The notes beneath the pieces are model-generated. The model saw only the letters and a program-made list of their open reading frames with translations, was not told the origin of the DNA and did no database searches. A DNA stretch of 64,000 nucleotides from Hirudo medicinalis (Eukaryota; Annelida; Clitellata; Hirudinida; Hirudinidae), in contig MPNW01000055.1 of assembly GCA_011800805.1 (NCBI GenBank), positions 174,608 through 238,607 of the forward strand, read 5' to 3'. Shown piece after piece: positions 22,491 to 35,200 of the stretch. The translations under genes were made by a program, and so were the position numbers. Within the stretch, counting starts at the first letter, position 1. Every line of letters starts with the position of its first letter.

Positions 22491-25400
22491 ATGTTCAGAA
22501 CAGCAGTCCAGGAAACCAAGAAGATGCCTTCAAATAACTCTGAATTGTCTTCCTCAAAACGCCTTCATTCGGTAATTGAAGTTGGAGAAGAACTTGTCTT
22601 GAAACAAAAGACCAAGAAAAGTCAAGAGTCAGAGAAACTTGTTCTGTTGAAACGCAACACAAGGTCGCCAAAACTTCTTGTTTTGGTGAGAATATAGAAA
22701 TATATTTCAAAAACTGTTTTCAGCCTTTTGTAATATAAAATTCTCAATTGTGCAACTCTATTTGGACATATTTGATGGCCTTTTGTGTTGGCGAGAGATT
22801 GCACATGTTAGACGCAACTAGTTTTCTGGCAATTGAAGCTCTTATTTATTTTGAATTGGAAATGTTAGAGTCGTTGTGCTTTTCTTTGCCAAATAAGTCG
22901 CTGATATTAAGCCACACTCTCAGTTGAACATATTGTATTGGATGATTTTCTATGAATCCAAGAATGGAGTGGCCAGGAACAACAGGAGGAGCGGAGTTGC
23001 GAGCAACGCCAAAGTCGAAAGGGTGCCAAGTGTTAAAAAACTCAAGAAGCAGACGAGTAACCACATCATCAAGAACACGCGGGAAGGCAAGCAAACTCGA
23101 TTATGACTTAAGCTAATTTTTTACTTTATGATAATTCTTAAAATTGTTTATAAATCCATCAAGCGATGCATTATATTAATATCACTTTATCGTAATTTAA
23201 ACATTTCTGGAATTTAATGAAGGCTGTTTCATTTCGAAAAATGCAGAGAACCAGAAACAGGTCAAGGACAGAGAAAGAAACTGTGGAGTCTCTTCAAAGC
23301 ACCCAGCATTGCAAGAGAGGCAACATGGAGTTATTCGTCAAGGTTCTAAATTGACTACTTACATTCATTTCATTCTGACACGAGATCTACTGGTCCAAAA
23401 GCATTATTTACATTTAAATTAATAATAGTAATAATTGCGTTCGTTTTCATAAATTAAATAATTAAAACTATCTATATTTAAAAGTATTCACCTCTAACAG
23501 TGTTATTGTCTTTTCATACTTATAAATAAAACGTTTTTATATGGACGAAGAAATTAATTTCAGCTGATTGTCAATCATTTAGGTGAATATCTTCCACAAA
23601 TAATCGAGGAACCAACACCTCCACCAATCAACTTGGAGATGTTGAGGAACAGAGAGAGAGATGAGGAAGACTCCTTCAGTTGCAGGGAATATGCTTGTGA
23701 CATCATCAAGTACTGGCTGGTAAGGATGACTTTAAACATATTTTACGTTCATTCAGTCACCTCCACGATCATTCGAACAAGCCTGGTTTTAAATCCGCTG
23801 CCTTTCGGTTGTGCTGCATTTATTCTGCTTTTTATCCACAAGATAGCGAATTTAAATCCTTGTGTAAATCGAAAATTGATCTCGAATTTTCACGGCTTAA
23901 AATAAAAACGCTCGAAGGTGACGAATGAATGAATGGAAATTGTTCCAGGCTCTCGAAGGAAAATGGCAACTGGCTGTGGATTACCTCAGTTTATCTCCAG
24001 ATGTTACGCCCAGAGCGAGAAGCACCCTCGTCAGCTGGCTCATACAAGTTGCAGTGCGTTTATCTATTTTGAATTTCAGGCAAAACGACTGATAGGTTTA
24101 TAATTAAAAAATGAAACGTCTGAACTGAATACCTCTTGAGTACAAAATTTATTTTCATACATTTGTTGCATCATTGCAAGGCGGATGAATAGATAAATGT
24201 GGTCATCGTAGCATTTTGATAATCGTATCACTAAATTGTTGAATTCTTTGGACAGGGTCACCTATCTCTTCACCCTGAGACTTTGGAACTGTGTGTCAAC
24301 CTGATAGACAGGTACGTTGCTTGCAAAAAGGTGAAGATAGGCCATTACCAACTTCTCGGTGTCACGTGTCTCTTCGTCGCGTGCAAATATGAGGAGCGAT
24401 TCATTCCAGAGGTTTGATGTAATTTCGTTTCAATTTTTTAAATTGTGGGAGTTCATTTAATTCGATAAAGCATGAATTAATTTACTCAAACTAATTGTTA
24501 TCAAACAAGTTCATTAAAACTGTTCGCATTTGTCCCTAGGTCAGTGATTTCCTCTACCTCACCGAAAACGTCTACACCTACGATCAGATGATGAAGCAGG
24601 AGACAGCCATTCTGACACGTTTAAACTTCCAGGTCTTTACTCCGATACCGTCAATCTACGTATCTACGTTGCTGAAAAAGGCCGAAGAACTGATGGCAGG
24701 GACCGGAATATCGTTCAAAAAAGTAAGTTATTTTCAAATGACATTGTATAATATCAACTGCAGTTTTGAATTTAGTACTGAAATAGTTTTGAGCCAATTG
24801 TATTATTCCTAAACTGATGGGAGGGATCGTTATGGGAATGGATGAGCGTGCAAATCGTGGATGAAATGCAAAAATAAGTAATGTTTGTTTGGAAGGTAGA
24901 ACACCTGACCAGATACATATTGGCTCTTTCTTTGACGGAGAGTCACTTTTCCATCGTCCCAGCATCCGTCAGAGCATCATCCGCAGTGTCCCTGGCTCTT
25001 GAACTGATCAGGAGGACCGATGACTACACAATCCGCACTGACAATTTCAAGTGAGAAAGTGTTTCCCATAGAGTTAATCGTTAGATAGTTAACAAAGTTG
25101 TATTTAACTATTAGAAAAATATTTTAATGCTGGTATTATTTGTTTACAATGTTTGTTGTATTTATCACGCTAAAGCTTTGAAAATTACTAATCATGGGCT
25201 GTGACGAAAATATTAAATGAGTTCATCTAACGATTGAAACAGGCTGATAACGATTGGTGAGAGAATAACCGTTTCGGTGGAAAAATGCATTTCTTCCATG
25301 ATTTGCACGCTCATCCATTCCCATAACGATCCCTCCCATCAGGTTAGGAATATTTCGTTACCATGTGCGGCTTAAATCATTCCTCACTTTGTTAAAGTAC

Positions 25401-25539
25401 CATTACTAGTTAATGTTTTTATATTTTGCAGGATTTAAAGAAGCAGTTTTCGTCGGCTAGCTATGCGTTCATCGGCCAGTTGGCCATATTGTCAGATTGT
25501 GAACTGCTTCGGAATTTGTTAGTTAGCAAATTATTTTAA
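22491..25539 (+). CDS. CCNB3-like: Cyclin B3-like mitotic cyclin
   Basis: B-type cyclins activate CDK1 at mitosis. The well-supported exons are 23564-23719, 23949-24053, 24256-24411, 24540-24722, 24896-25050, 25243-25342 and 25432-25539 (TAA), all phase-consistent. They cover both cyclin folds: the box-1 helix (REYACDIIKYWL), the MRAIL-like element (RARSTLVSWLIQVA), HPETLELCVNLIDRY, LLGVTCLFVACKYEER and FLYLTENVYTYDQM, then the second fold to SDCELLRNLL. The H-x-E-T-L-x-L-x-V-x-L-I-D motif and the YEER after the core helix point to B3 rather than A or B1. The N-terminal part is less certain. It may be exon 22491-22685 plus 23247-23342 (both phase 0). An alternative route inserts an exon near 22916-23087 with a GC donor and reads the next exon in another frame. 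No certain destruction box was seen. Confidence 0.88.
22747..22799 (+). repeat. Direct repeat copy 2 flanking cyclin exon 1
   Basis: Second copy of the segment at 22371-22424, about 376 bp downstream in the same orientation, in the intron after the putative first exon. A shorter, more decayed echo may lie near 22915. Confidence 0.75.
24814..24870 (-). repeat. Inverted copy of cyclin exon, intronic arm
   Basis: These 57 bp are the reverse complement of 25286-25342 with only two mismatches, one of which would be a G-U wobble in RNA. The arm lies in the intron before exon 24896. The partner is the 3' part of exon 25243-25342 up to its last base. Confidence 0.92.
25286..25342 (+). repeat. Inverted copy of cyclin exon, exonic arm
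   Basis: Coding sequence for M-I-C-T-L-I-H-S-H-N-D-P-S-H-Q and its flank. It ends exactly at the exon's last base, before the GTTAGG donor. It is the evident source of the intronic copy, because only this arm is part of the cyclin reading frame. Confidence 0.92.
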
Positions 25540-25874
25540 CCTGCAGTTTTAATTTCGTTGATGAACTGCAGTCCTACACAGCCCTTTTTCGGTTGTTGTG
25601 ATCCGGGAGCGCGTGTTTTACAGCCTTATAAGCGCTTCTCATCGTTGCTAATTTTATTACACATGTTTTCTAATTATTACCCTTGGTATAACGTTACTTG
25701 TTTTCAGAAAAATTGATTTTATCTGTTTAAAAGACAGTTTGAAACTTACAAATAGGAGCATCGTCCAAGGTTGTTTTTAATTTATCTGATGAGCCACTCC
25801 TCGAGTTCATTACGTTTTAGCATCTAGCATTGTACATGTGAATATTCGAGCATCAATAAGCTGACATTGACACG

Positions 25875-25880
25875 TTTATT
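25875..25880 (-). terminator. Poly(A) signal of the SIRT2-like gene
   Basis: AATAAA on the minus strand, 124 nt past the sirtuin stop. It lies just to the left of the cyclin gene's own signal, implying overlapping 3' ends. Confidence 0.55.
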
Positions 25881-25891
25881 TCTCAAAATCG

Positions 25892-25897
25892 AATAAA
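25892..25897 (+). terminator. Poly(A) signal of the cyclin gene
   Basis: AATAAA on the plus strand, about 355 nt after the cyclin stop. No AATAAA was seen between the stop and this site. Confidence 0.6.
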
Positions 25898-26003
25898 AAT
25901 CATTGCTCCTATGAAGTGTTCATCATACATAAAGTTCTCAAAAGAGAATGAATCACGATTAAGATTGTTAAACCATCAACAAAATATCAAAGATTAGAGT
26001 CCA

Positions 26004-28764
26004 TCATTTATCTTTCAACTTCTCTGCACCTTCTTGTATCATAGCTTTGAGGTCATGCTGAAAGTATACAAAAAGCAATTAGTATGAATTAAGAGCAGCA
26101 AGAAACGTTTTGGCCCTTTTCTTGCTCCCTCTCCAAAATCAAATATAGGTCAGTGGGAGAAATTGTTAATTTAATATTAATATTCCATGTCAATATTCGG
26201 CCGTTAATATTCATGCCCAGAAAGCACAATTGATAATTGTGATAATTGTCTGCAAGTCATGAATGCTCTTGACAAATAAAAACATCTTAACGAACCTCCC
26301 ATCCAATAGTTTTGGCCAAATATGTGCATCCTTCATCACAGGTGCCTTTCCAGAATACATCCCTGCAATTAATGATATTTCTGATGTAAACTGAAACTTC
26401 AAACCACTCTTTCCAGATGGTGAATTACATCAGACAGGCTTACCTGGTGTTTTTGGCCTTGCCAAACATGAAGTCAGAGGTATTCCCAAAGATAGAAAAC
26501 AGCTGGTTATCACCCTGCAATTACAAATGTGATTATTGATCAATTCAATCAATGATCAAAATAAAAAATTGACAAGCAATATTCATGGCTTGCTAAATGA
26601 TCAATTTTACAAAGATACCAAGTCATTGAACAATTAACAGCTACTTACTGGCTTGTACTCCAAGTTGATGTATAATCTAGGAGTCTTCTTTCTTACTCTT
26701 CAAATATAAAAGATTTTAACAAATAGTATGAAGTTCATAATTGCAACAAAAGCTCCAATTTACTTGTGAATCAGTGAAGCAAATGGCTGCACAACAAGAC
26801 TTGTTCCAAGGATGATCAGCAGGTCACACTTCGAAAAGTCCTGAACCGATCAAAAATGACGCATTATTATTTATTTACCTTTGACATGGAGTCAACTAAT
26901 CTCACCTTGCTAATATTTTTGACAAAATTTGATGGTAGATGTTCACCAAAGAAAACAATGTCTGTTTTTCATAAAAAATATTTATAGAAATTTCTATTAC
27001 CGGTTAAAATATATATTGCAGTAACCTGGTTTAACAATGCCTGTGCAACGGCCATTTGAGCAACGAGGTATTGTTGACGCAAGTATTTTCTCTGTACAAA
27101 AATGATTCATGGAACAGTCACAACAAAGCAATAAATACTACAATATATATTGTAACATAATGTGTATTTATAAGGTGAGAAATGAAATTTTTTCTTATCT
27201 TTTTCTAAATGTAATGACAACATATAGTGAGTGAAATGGCAGCCAACAAAGATGATCAAAAACAGAATACATAGCTTCATAAGAAAAAAGTGATTGAATG
27301 CTGATGACAATGTTCCTAATGAGTGATTTACAAAATACCTTTATATCAAGATGTCAAAAGTCCTCAATGAACTGACAGAAGGCAAAATGATTACTTTGAA
27401 AATTTCACTATACATACCTTTCATCCAATCTTGTGTGTACTCCTCGTGGCATTTGAGGCAGTGGCCCGTCCTGAAACTTCCATGAGCCTCGATGATTTTC
27501 TGTTCTGGAATGCCTGCCAATCTCTCCAGGTTGTCTATGTTCTGCAAAGCACCAAACTCTCGAACTATTGTCTCATCTCAAATGGATTAAGTGATAATAC
27601 CTGGGTATAATGCCTCAAAAGAAGCTTCTTCTCGTGGAGAAGTCGAATGAAATAATGACATAGAGTAGGCTGAAATGTCAAAATTCAAAAGCAATTAGTG
27701 GAACATTTTGGAGCACATAGAACTATAAAATAAATTTAATCAAAGAAACCAACAACTAGCTTGGAAGGGAAAAGACTCTTAACAAGAGTAAAAAATGGTT
27801 CAGGATTTTTCTGAAAACATAAATAACATTAAAAACTTTTATAAAACTTTGAGATAAAACAAAAAAACATGCCTTGAAATAGCTAATCTCAAACACTGCA
27901 CCAGCATGAGGAAGATTAAATTTTGCAAGGTTGCTATAAAGGCCTGAACCAGGAGAACGAAAATCTGGAATACCCGCCGCTAAAACATATTTCATAAAAA
28001 CTTATTTTTGAACTAGCTAGAAATCTGCAGTCTAGACAAAGTCAATATTTACATTTTGTGTTGCATCATTAAAACAAGCTTACAAAATCAACAAATGAAT
28101 ATTTAAATCCATCTGTAAATATTGTTGCTCTTAGAAGATAACATCTATTAGATATATTAGATATATCTTATATCTAGAGCTTTCATATAAATCAAAAACC
28201 ACAATATTTGCACTAACATGTTGATATTCCTGCACCAGCCATGGTTATAACATTTGCACATTTTCCACTAATCAGATATTCAGCAACCCCATCTAAATCA
28301 AATGTTGTCAACATTCTAGCCCCTGTCTTGGAGTTGCAATTTGAAGTTATATTGAAGTACTCTTGAAACCCTAGACAATTTACATTATATTAATTAATTA
28401 TTATATTAATAATTATATTTATTAATATCGTGAAAATTGACATGAAATTTTGTAAAACATTTGATTGAATTACATTTAAATTTAAACACCGAAATCAATG
28501 TAATGATGCATTTAAAACCCACTATCCTTTAAACCTTGATAGAACGTTTGTTGTTCATCATCCTAAGTAAAAATAAAATGAAAATGTACTTACAATGTAC
28601 TTGATTAAATATAAATAACTCTCAAAAATTAACTTCGCAGTCTTTATCTTCTGGCACATCTTGCAATTCGTCGTGTCCGCCTTCTGCAGGAGTAATTAAA
28701 ACATAAAATCGCCTTTTATCTTATTTTCTATTCAGATTAACTTTAAAAAACACCAACCTGCCAT
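26004..28764 (-). CDS. SIRT2: SIRT2-like NAD-dependent protein deacetylase
   Basis: Class I sirtuins remove acyl groups from lysine using NAD; SIRT2 acts mainly in the cytosol on tubulin and other targets. Fourteen coding exons can be chained in phase, about 347 residues. The first carries only 7 coding nt (28758-28764), the second is 28634-28683, and the last 26004-26057. The NAD-binding GAGIS motif, then [22 protein letters not shown] and the catalytic histidine in EAHGSF are all present. Four zinc cysteines appear as CLKC and CSNGRC, followed by IVFFGEHLP and [13 protein letters not shown]. The C-terminal [13 protein letters not shown] matches SIRT2 better than SIRT3, and there is no obvious mitochondrial presequence. 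The intron after EISYFK has a GC donor (27871-27872). Divergent from the AK3-like gene. Confidence 0.94.
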
Positions 28765-29915
28765 GTTCTTCAAGTATACAGGCCTCTAACACGAAGTATA
28801 AACAAAGTATGGTGTGTTGATATGACAATTACCTTAATGAGGTTAAGGTAATCTCATCCAATTAGAATCTTTTGTTACAAAAAATCCTTGTCAGATGTGC
28901 CACTTGTTTCTGGTCAAAAACGATGACTTTTCTTTAAATTTTGCGATTTGTTTCGCCATCGATCTTAAACGCAAATTAATCCCGACGCCTTATTTCGTAT
29001 GAAATTGTTTGTTTTTCCACATTGATGACTAAAATTGCACCGATTTAAAAGTGGTAATTAATGTGGTTGTGAACCAATGAAATCATACGCAATAATTTCC
29101 GATTCTTGTATGGTCTCGAAGCTGCTCAGTCATTGCTTTGTCAACGTTTTAATGTCTTTAAATAAAAAAATCTATATTTCTTCTTAAGTTTTGGCGAGAG
29201 CCCCGCTAGGGTCTGCAGGGACGTTATTTCAGGGAGAAATACTCGCGCTTGGCGACCTTTTTTTCTTCTCAACCACAAATTTAACAAGTCCAAAACACTT
29301 TTACAGAGAAATGCAGGTTGATGAGCAATTTTTATTCGTTATATTTCAAATGATGGAATAACAGCTACATAATTTCATTCAATACTGATGTTGCACGTCC
29401 GCATTGTAAATAGTTTTAATGAGTTGAACAAAACCAAAATATTGCAATGTTAATCAATGGGAAGGTTCCATCTCTAAACATGTATTTCCCTCCCCTCCCC
29501 TGCCAAAATTCGATCCCCGGTCGATTACTAGTCTGTGCACGTTCCTTTTCCTCATTGACTGCTTATTTGAATAAATGCCAACAACAACTAATTACATGCT
29601 CAAATAAATGTAAAATTGTTAAATTTATATTACTCAATCTATGAAATTGTGTTGAAAATATATTTGATATAGAAATTAATGTCCAAGTTAAGTATTTATA
29701 ATAATCAAAAGCGTTTAAAAATGCAAATAAAAAAACAAAAAAAGCAAGATGAGTGAAGGCAATAGCTTTTTCTAATAAAATAATCGATAATATACAACAA
29801 CTTTTACCAAACCTAATGTAAACTTAAATAGCCTGAGTACATCGACGACTTGATGAGGACTACTGCGACCTTTGAACTTTGTCAGTAGTTCTGGGGCCAC
29901 GCGCTGTTTTGAAGC
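28765..29915. other. Divergent intergenic region (SIRT2-like / AK3-like)
   Basis: About 1.15 kb between head-to-head start codons; both promoters should be here. A slightly GC-richer patch at about 29190-29260 may mark a start region. No ORF of substance or clear motif was found. Confidence 0.4.
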
Positions 29916-31510
29916 ATGTTATCGAAATGCCTGAAGCTGCTGATTATGGGAGCTCCAGGTTCTGGGAAAGGAACAATTTCGAAAAGAATTGTTAAAGATT
30001 TTAAACTATATTTTGTTTCCAGCGGCGATCTTCTGCGCCAGGAAATTTCTTCTCGAAGCGGTAAAAAGATTAAGTCCCGATTTTATTTCAAGTTATAATA
30101 ATTTTATCACATTTAGAGATAGGAATTGCTTGTGAGAATTTTATCAAAAGAGGAGAGCTGGTTTCAGATGACATACTGGACAGCATTCTGTTCAAAGTAT
30201 TAGCTGCACACTCAGTAGAGGGATGGCTATTGGATGGTACTTGATAATCTTTATGTCAGAAATGAAATTGTCAACATAGATTCATCAATTCTTGTAAGGG
30301 TATCCAAGAAAAATATCTCAAGCTTTAACACTTTATGAGAGAGCTTTCATACCTGATCTGGCCATAGACTTGCAAGTGCCTTATAGTGAAATTATAAACC
30401 GACTGAAGGATAGGTGGGTCCATCAATCAAGTGGCAGAATTTACAATCTTCAGTACAACAAACCCATGATTGAGGTATTCATTTTAAAAACAAACCAACT
30501 CTAATTCATTTTACTTATCAGTTGCAAGACATTATAAAAGAACAATAACTGATTGCTTATTTGTATTAATATTTATGATCTGTCTTCCATTCTCACACCA
30601 TTGCCTTTTAAAGAAAAGTTGGATATACTTACCAAATCATCTGTTGCCAAATAGATTATTTATGTACTGGTTTTATTGACAGGCTGCCTATTTATTTTAG
30701 TTCATATATATAAGCATAAGCAACCGCCCGAGCACACATGCATGTTTGGCATTATTTGTCTAGAACGAGAATTTTTGCCTAAGGTTTATTCTCATAATGA
30801 AAAAGTAGATAAGAAAGTTTTGATAATGTTTGGAAATTATAAGTGTCCAATCAGGTTTTACATCAGGAATTGATGGCATCTTTGCTAGCTGACACCTCGT
30901 TTATGACAATATGCCTTTTGATCTGCTACCTTAGATGTTTTGTATAAAACATTGTCAAATATATTTGAAGGTGTGCAATGTAAATGTAATTATTCTTGGC
31001 TCTAACTTGTTTAAGGGCAGAGATGATGTAACGGGCGAGCCTCTCATTCAGAGGGACGACGACCACCCAGATACGATACTTGCAAGACTAAACGATTATA
31101 AGAGGACCACTATGCCTGTACTGGACTTTTTCAGGTTTTTATCTGATAAGTTGTTTCTCACTAAAATCCAAAGGGTTAATTTTATGATTCGATAATGAAA
31201 AAATGATGATGCTTTTTAAATGTTGAACAAGAGAAAAAAATACACTAGAACCTGTTTTAATGTCTCAGACAGCCCTCAATATTGTTTGTAACATTAACAT
31301 TAACAATAACATATTTTTATGTAATGCTATCTAATTAGTGATATAACATTCGGTGACTCATCAATGTAAGCTTTGCTTATAGAACTTCTGTACTTCAGGA
31401 ACAAAAGAAAGTTGGTGACTTTCCATGGCACAGAATCTGATATAATTTGGGCTGATGTGAAGAAATACTTGCTAGACTTCTCATCCAAGAAAGTTTTGAG
31501 GCATGTTTAG
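29916..31510 (+). CDS. AK3: GTP:AMP phosphotransferase, adenylate kinase 3 type
   Basis: AK3 enzymes phosphorylate AMP in the mitochondrial matrix, typically using GTP. Five exons: 29916-30060, 30117-30236, 30299-30474, 31016-31134 and 31399-31510. They join in phase (1, 1, 0, 2) and give 223 residues, near the vertebrate 227. The P-loop is GAPGSGKGT. The NMP-binding part has SSGDLLRQE, and WLLDGYPRK corresponds to the usual DGFPRT. The LID has [16 protein letters not shown] and then [19 protein letters not shown], without the four LID cysteines of bacterial forms, as is usual for AK3. The very short N-terminus ([15 protein letters not shown]) resembles AK3's uncleaved mitochondrial signal. 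AATAAA follows at 31551. Confidence 0.95.
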
Positions 31511-32274
31511 GGAATAGCCTCCAGAACTGAGTGCAATTTCAAGCATAATAAATAAATCCTGTTCAATGATTTTTTTAAATGAAGTGCATAGCTATTTGTA
31601 ATCAGGTCCAACTGCAGCATCTCAAGCTCGATCTAGCACATTTGTTACAATTGAATTGATGACTGATTTCAGACACTAATCAATGATTTTGATGAATTTT
31701 ATTTCTGGGCATACATTTTGTTTTTGTGAGAATCAGTCATGATGTACATTTGCTCGGAATTGTCGTGAGCTACAATTTTTATGCAATTTGTCTGCAGATG
31801 CTTTTGAACGTAGAAAGAGTGACACTTTTTGCAAGCACAATTCTTAATACAAATATCACTCTTCTGGAAAAAGCAGAAGTATTTCAATTGTTTCTAAACC
31901 AGATCTCCTTGCAAGTCCACAAGGATTATATCAAGCCACGTAATATGAACATTTCGTACAAAAGTAACTTTTCAGATGGCTGCCTGTTCAGGTGAGTGCT
32001 TATAAACACTCCAACACACAGTAGCTCAAAAGTCTCCAGTCATGCATCTTGACCATCATTGAAAGTGAACACAGAATATTTCGTGGAATTGAAAGTTGGC
32101 ATATGTTTAAGTGTAGGTATAGAAAAACCATCGCAACAGAAAATGCATTGAGGATGTTTATATTTCATGTGCAGACTCATTATCATCATCGTCGTCGTAG
32201 TGTCATTGGTTTAAAAATGGAAACTAAGCACACTAAATGCAAATGATCAGAATATTTATCAGGTTGAGGCAGTG
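31511..32274. other. Convergent intergenic region (AK3-like / USP24)
   Basis: Holds the AK3-like 3' end (AATAAA at 31551-31556) and the USP24 3' UTR. ORFs on both strands at about 31700-31995 were inspected and show no recognisable domain; the minus one has a few cysteines and histidines but no regular zinc-finger spacing. Confidence 0.45.
31551..31556 (+). terminator. Poly(A) signal of the AK3-like gene
   Basis: AATAAA about 41 nt after the stop codon, within a short AATAAATAAAT run. Confidence 0.7.
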
Positions 32275-35200
32275 CTAGAAGAGGTCGTCCAAACTGCCTC
32301 CCGAGGGAAGTTCATAGAGGAAGTTGGATGATGTACTGCTCTCTTGGAGGGCACTTTGAGCCATGCTGCTTGTTGCCTGGTTACCATCATCATCATCATC
32401 CTGCCTTGATAATTTAATTATTGATGTTGATGAGGGGGAACTGCTATCCATCTTGTAGTCTGGAAATTCTTGCTGATCGATCTCGGTCAGGAGTGCAGTG
32501 GCACCAGCCAGTGTATCCTGGTCAGAAGACAAAGAAATCAGTTCATGGTCTTCAATTCAATTGATGCTTAATTGAGATGAGGCAAAGAATCAAAACATAG
32601 AAACGATGTGGGTGTGAATGGACAAACCTGGGCACTAATTGTTCTCTGGAAGGAATGACTGATAGTTTCCTCATTGGACATGTTGGTCTGGACACCCCAG
32701 CAGTTCTCAGACATCTTAACAACAATGGAAAAAAGACATTTTTAACTTAGTGAACTAGGAAATTATAATCTAAATTCCCCACATGTGTCAATCAGATGCA
32801 ACATCAAACTAAATCCATTTGTCATCACCACCATCCGAATCAATGGCGAACCTTGCTTTCGAGCCATCTAACAGCCCACTCCCACTGACTTGAAACTGTC
32901 AGGAGATACTCTTTGGCCAACATGCAAGAACTTGAGAGGTTGACGAGAAATTTTATAAAGTGGTAAGACCTCTTGCTGTCGGAGATGCTGTGGTACTGTC
33001 GGATTAAGGCTGAAAGAGATATAAATAATTTATCGCACTTTGTAATAAAAATATCATCATTATAACTTGTAAGGTATCACTATTACAACTTGTAAACTAT
33101 TATTTAGCACGTAGTGGCATTTGACTCATGCCAAATCATTGTTACACAGTATTACAATTTTCGAACAACTCACCAAGCAAACCCTTGTTAGAGTGAAGCT
33201 TCTCATCACTAACTTCCTCCATGATAAATATCAGCCTCTCGTGTTGAATTTCATCTGGAAGCAGCTTGATGGTCATGCAAAATTGAATTGAATTATGTTA
33301 GAGCTAGCAATTCCATGCCAGTTAGTTCGAAAAACCCTTCTATATTTAAAATTAAGAAATCAAGTAAAAATAAAATATCGAAATAAATTTTTGAAAGAAT
33401 ATCTAAACATGATGCAAAGTCTGGGTCATGAGATGTGAATCAAGTTCATTTGTTAAACCAACCAGCATTTGCAGAAGTGCTTGAAAGATGTGTTTCAGTT
33501 CATTTGAAGGAGCAGTAACACATTGGAACTGTAAAACAAAAAGTTAAACAAGTCATTAACAACTCCATAACAAAATATGCAAATCTTAGCAACTAATTAG
33601 TTTGTTTAGTTCAACAAGCAAATGGACACCATTCTACAAATGACATCTTTGTGATGGCTCTGAGAAGGCTGTCATTTAAATTAGCATTGGTTTTCTCAAA
33701 GCAAACAATTAGGGTGATCTCAGTCAAAATATTAAAACCAACGAATATTTTTGCGAGGATGTTGAAGGAGAAACTCTTATTGTTGAATGAACAGTGGCAG
33801 AGCATGTCAAGAATGTACTCAATGCCGCTCGTCACCTCTCTCAAGGCCATGACAACCTTCAAAAAGATATTATGTTATCAACCTTTTAATATTAAATTAA
33901 ACAACAATTAATTGATCGATTGACAACCCCAAACCAAAACTGACCTCGTGAAGGTAGCGAGCAGCAGAGTCTCCAAAGATGAAGGATGCCATGTCATGAG
34001 TCATCGTGGAGTGGAATGACTCATTGACCATCAATGGGGAGTAAGAGACAGCAGATGCTGACCCTAAAGATTTGAAGAAATATTAGCTTCAATAAATATT
34101 CATTTAATTAATGTCATTGAAACAACTTAAAATCCATAAGAAAAAGATGTTACTTTAGCACCAAAACCTGGGGGTGTATAAAAAAGGCAATAACAATGTT
34201 ATTTCCCCAAATAATTAATCAAAGTAATCAAAATAGTAATGTAACTTATTTACATCGAGATTTTGGACCATGAGAGCGGAAGGGGAAGACATCCGAATGA
34301 ATGATTAGGATCGCAAGTGTTGAGTGAAGGAGCCCAAAATCTTTTGATTGAAGAGGACCCCATCTTCTGCTGGTCAACTGAAAGATGTAATAATAATAAT
34401 AAAAATAAAAATTGTAATGATTATTACCAGAAAGATAACAACTACAACAATAATGTAAATAATAACAAAATGTAAAAATCCACATCATTAAATAATTAAT
34501 TAATTTAGTTTAAATCGCAAAATTCAGGCTTCTCCGAATTCATTGAGATGAGAAAAAAAGATGAGATTCGGTTGAACTTCAAAACTTCAAAAGCAGAATT
34601 GCAACACTATCGAGACACAATTACATAACAAACCAACAACAATTACAAACCTGATCTCCCAGATTTAATGGACCCAATAGAAACTCTATGAGTTTCATGA
34701 AAGTGTTTTTATTCGCAAGATGGCAGAAGGAAAGGTAATTCTAAAACAAAGATCAAATCAATAATAGTCAACTGCATTTGCATGAAGTATCAATAACTTA
34801 TGCAAACTAATTACTGGGGACTCACCAGTTTGGCATATTTGAAAAGAACTTGGAAATATTCGTGACTTTGTCTGAAATTGACTGAAACCTCTTTAATCAA
34901 AAAGTAGGCTAGACTATCTATGACTCTGTCAAAGTAGTCGGCATTCTGCAAGAAGCACAAACAATTTGTAATTATTGTAATAAAGTAATCATCACAGCAG
35001 TAATAATCTTCCGACATTCCCAACCGAAGATCCTTCGTATCTGTAGAAACAAGACATGACTGTCTCAAGGTATCTTCCGAAAGATGATCTGATTTCTTTT
35101 GATGGACAATCCAACAAAAATGACCTGAAATTATTTGAAACAAAAAGATAGGTCACAGTTCTAGCTGATTATTTGCAACAAGAAAGTTGTCTAAAATGAT

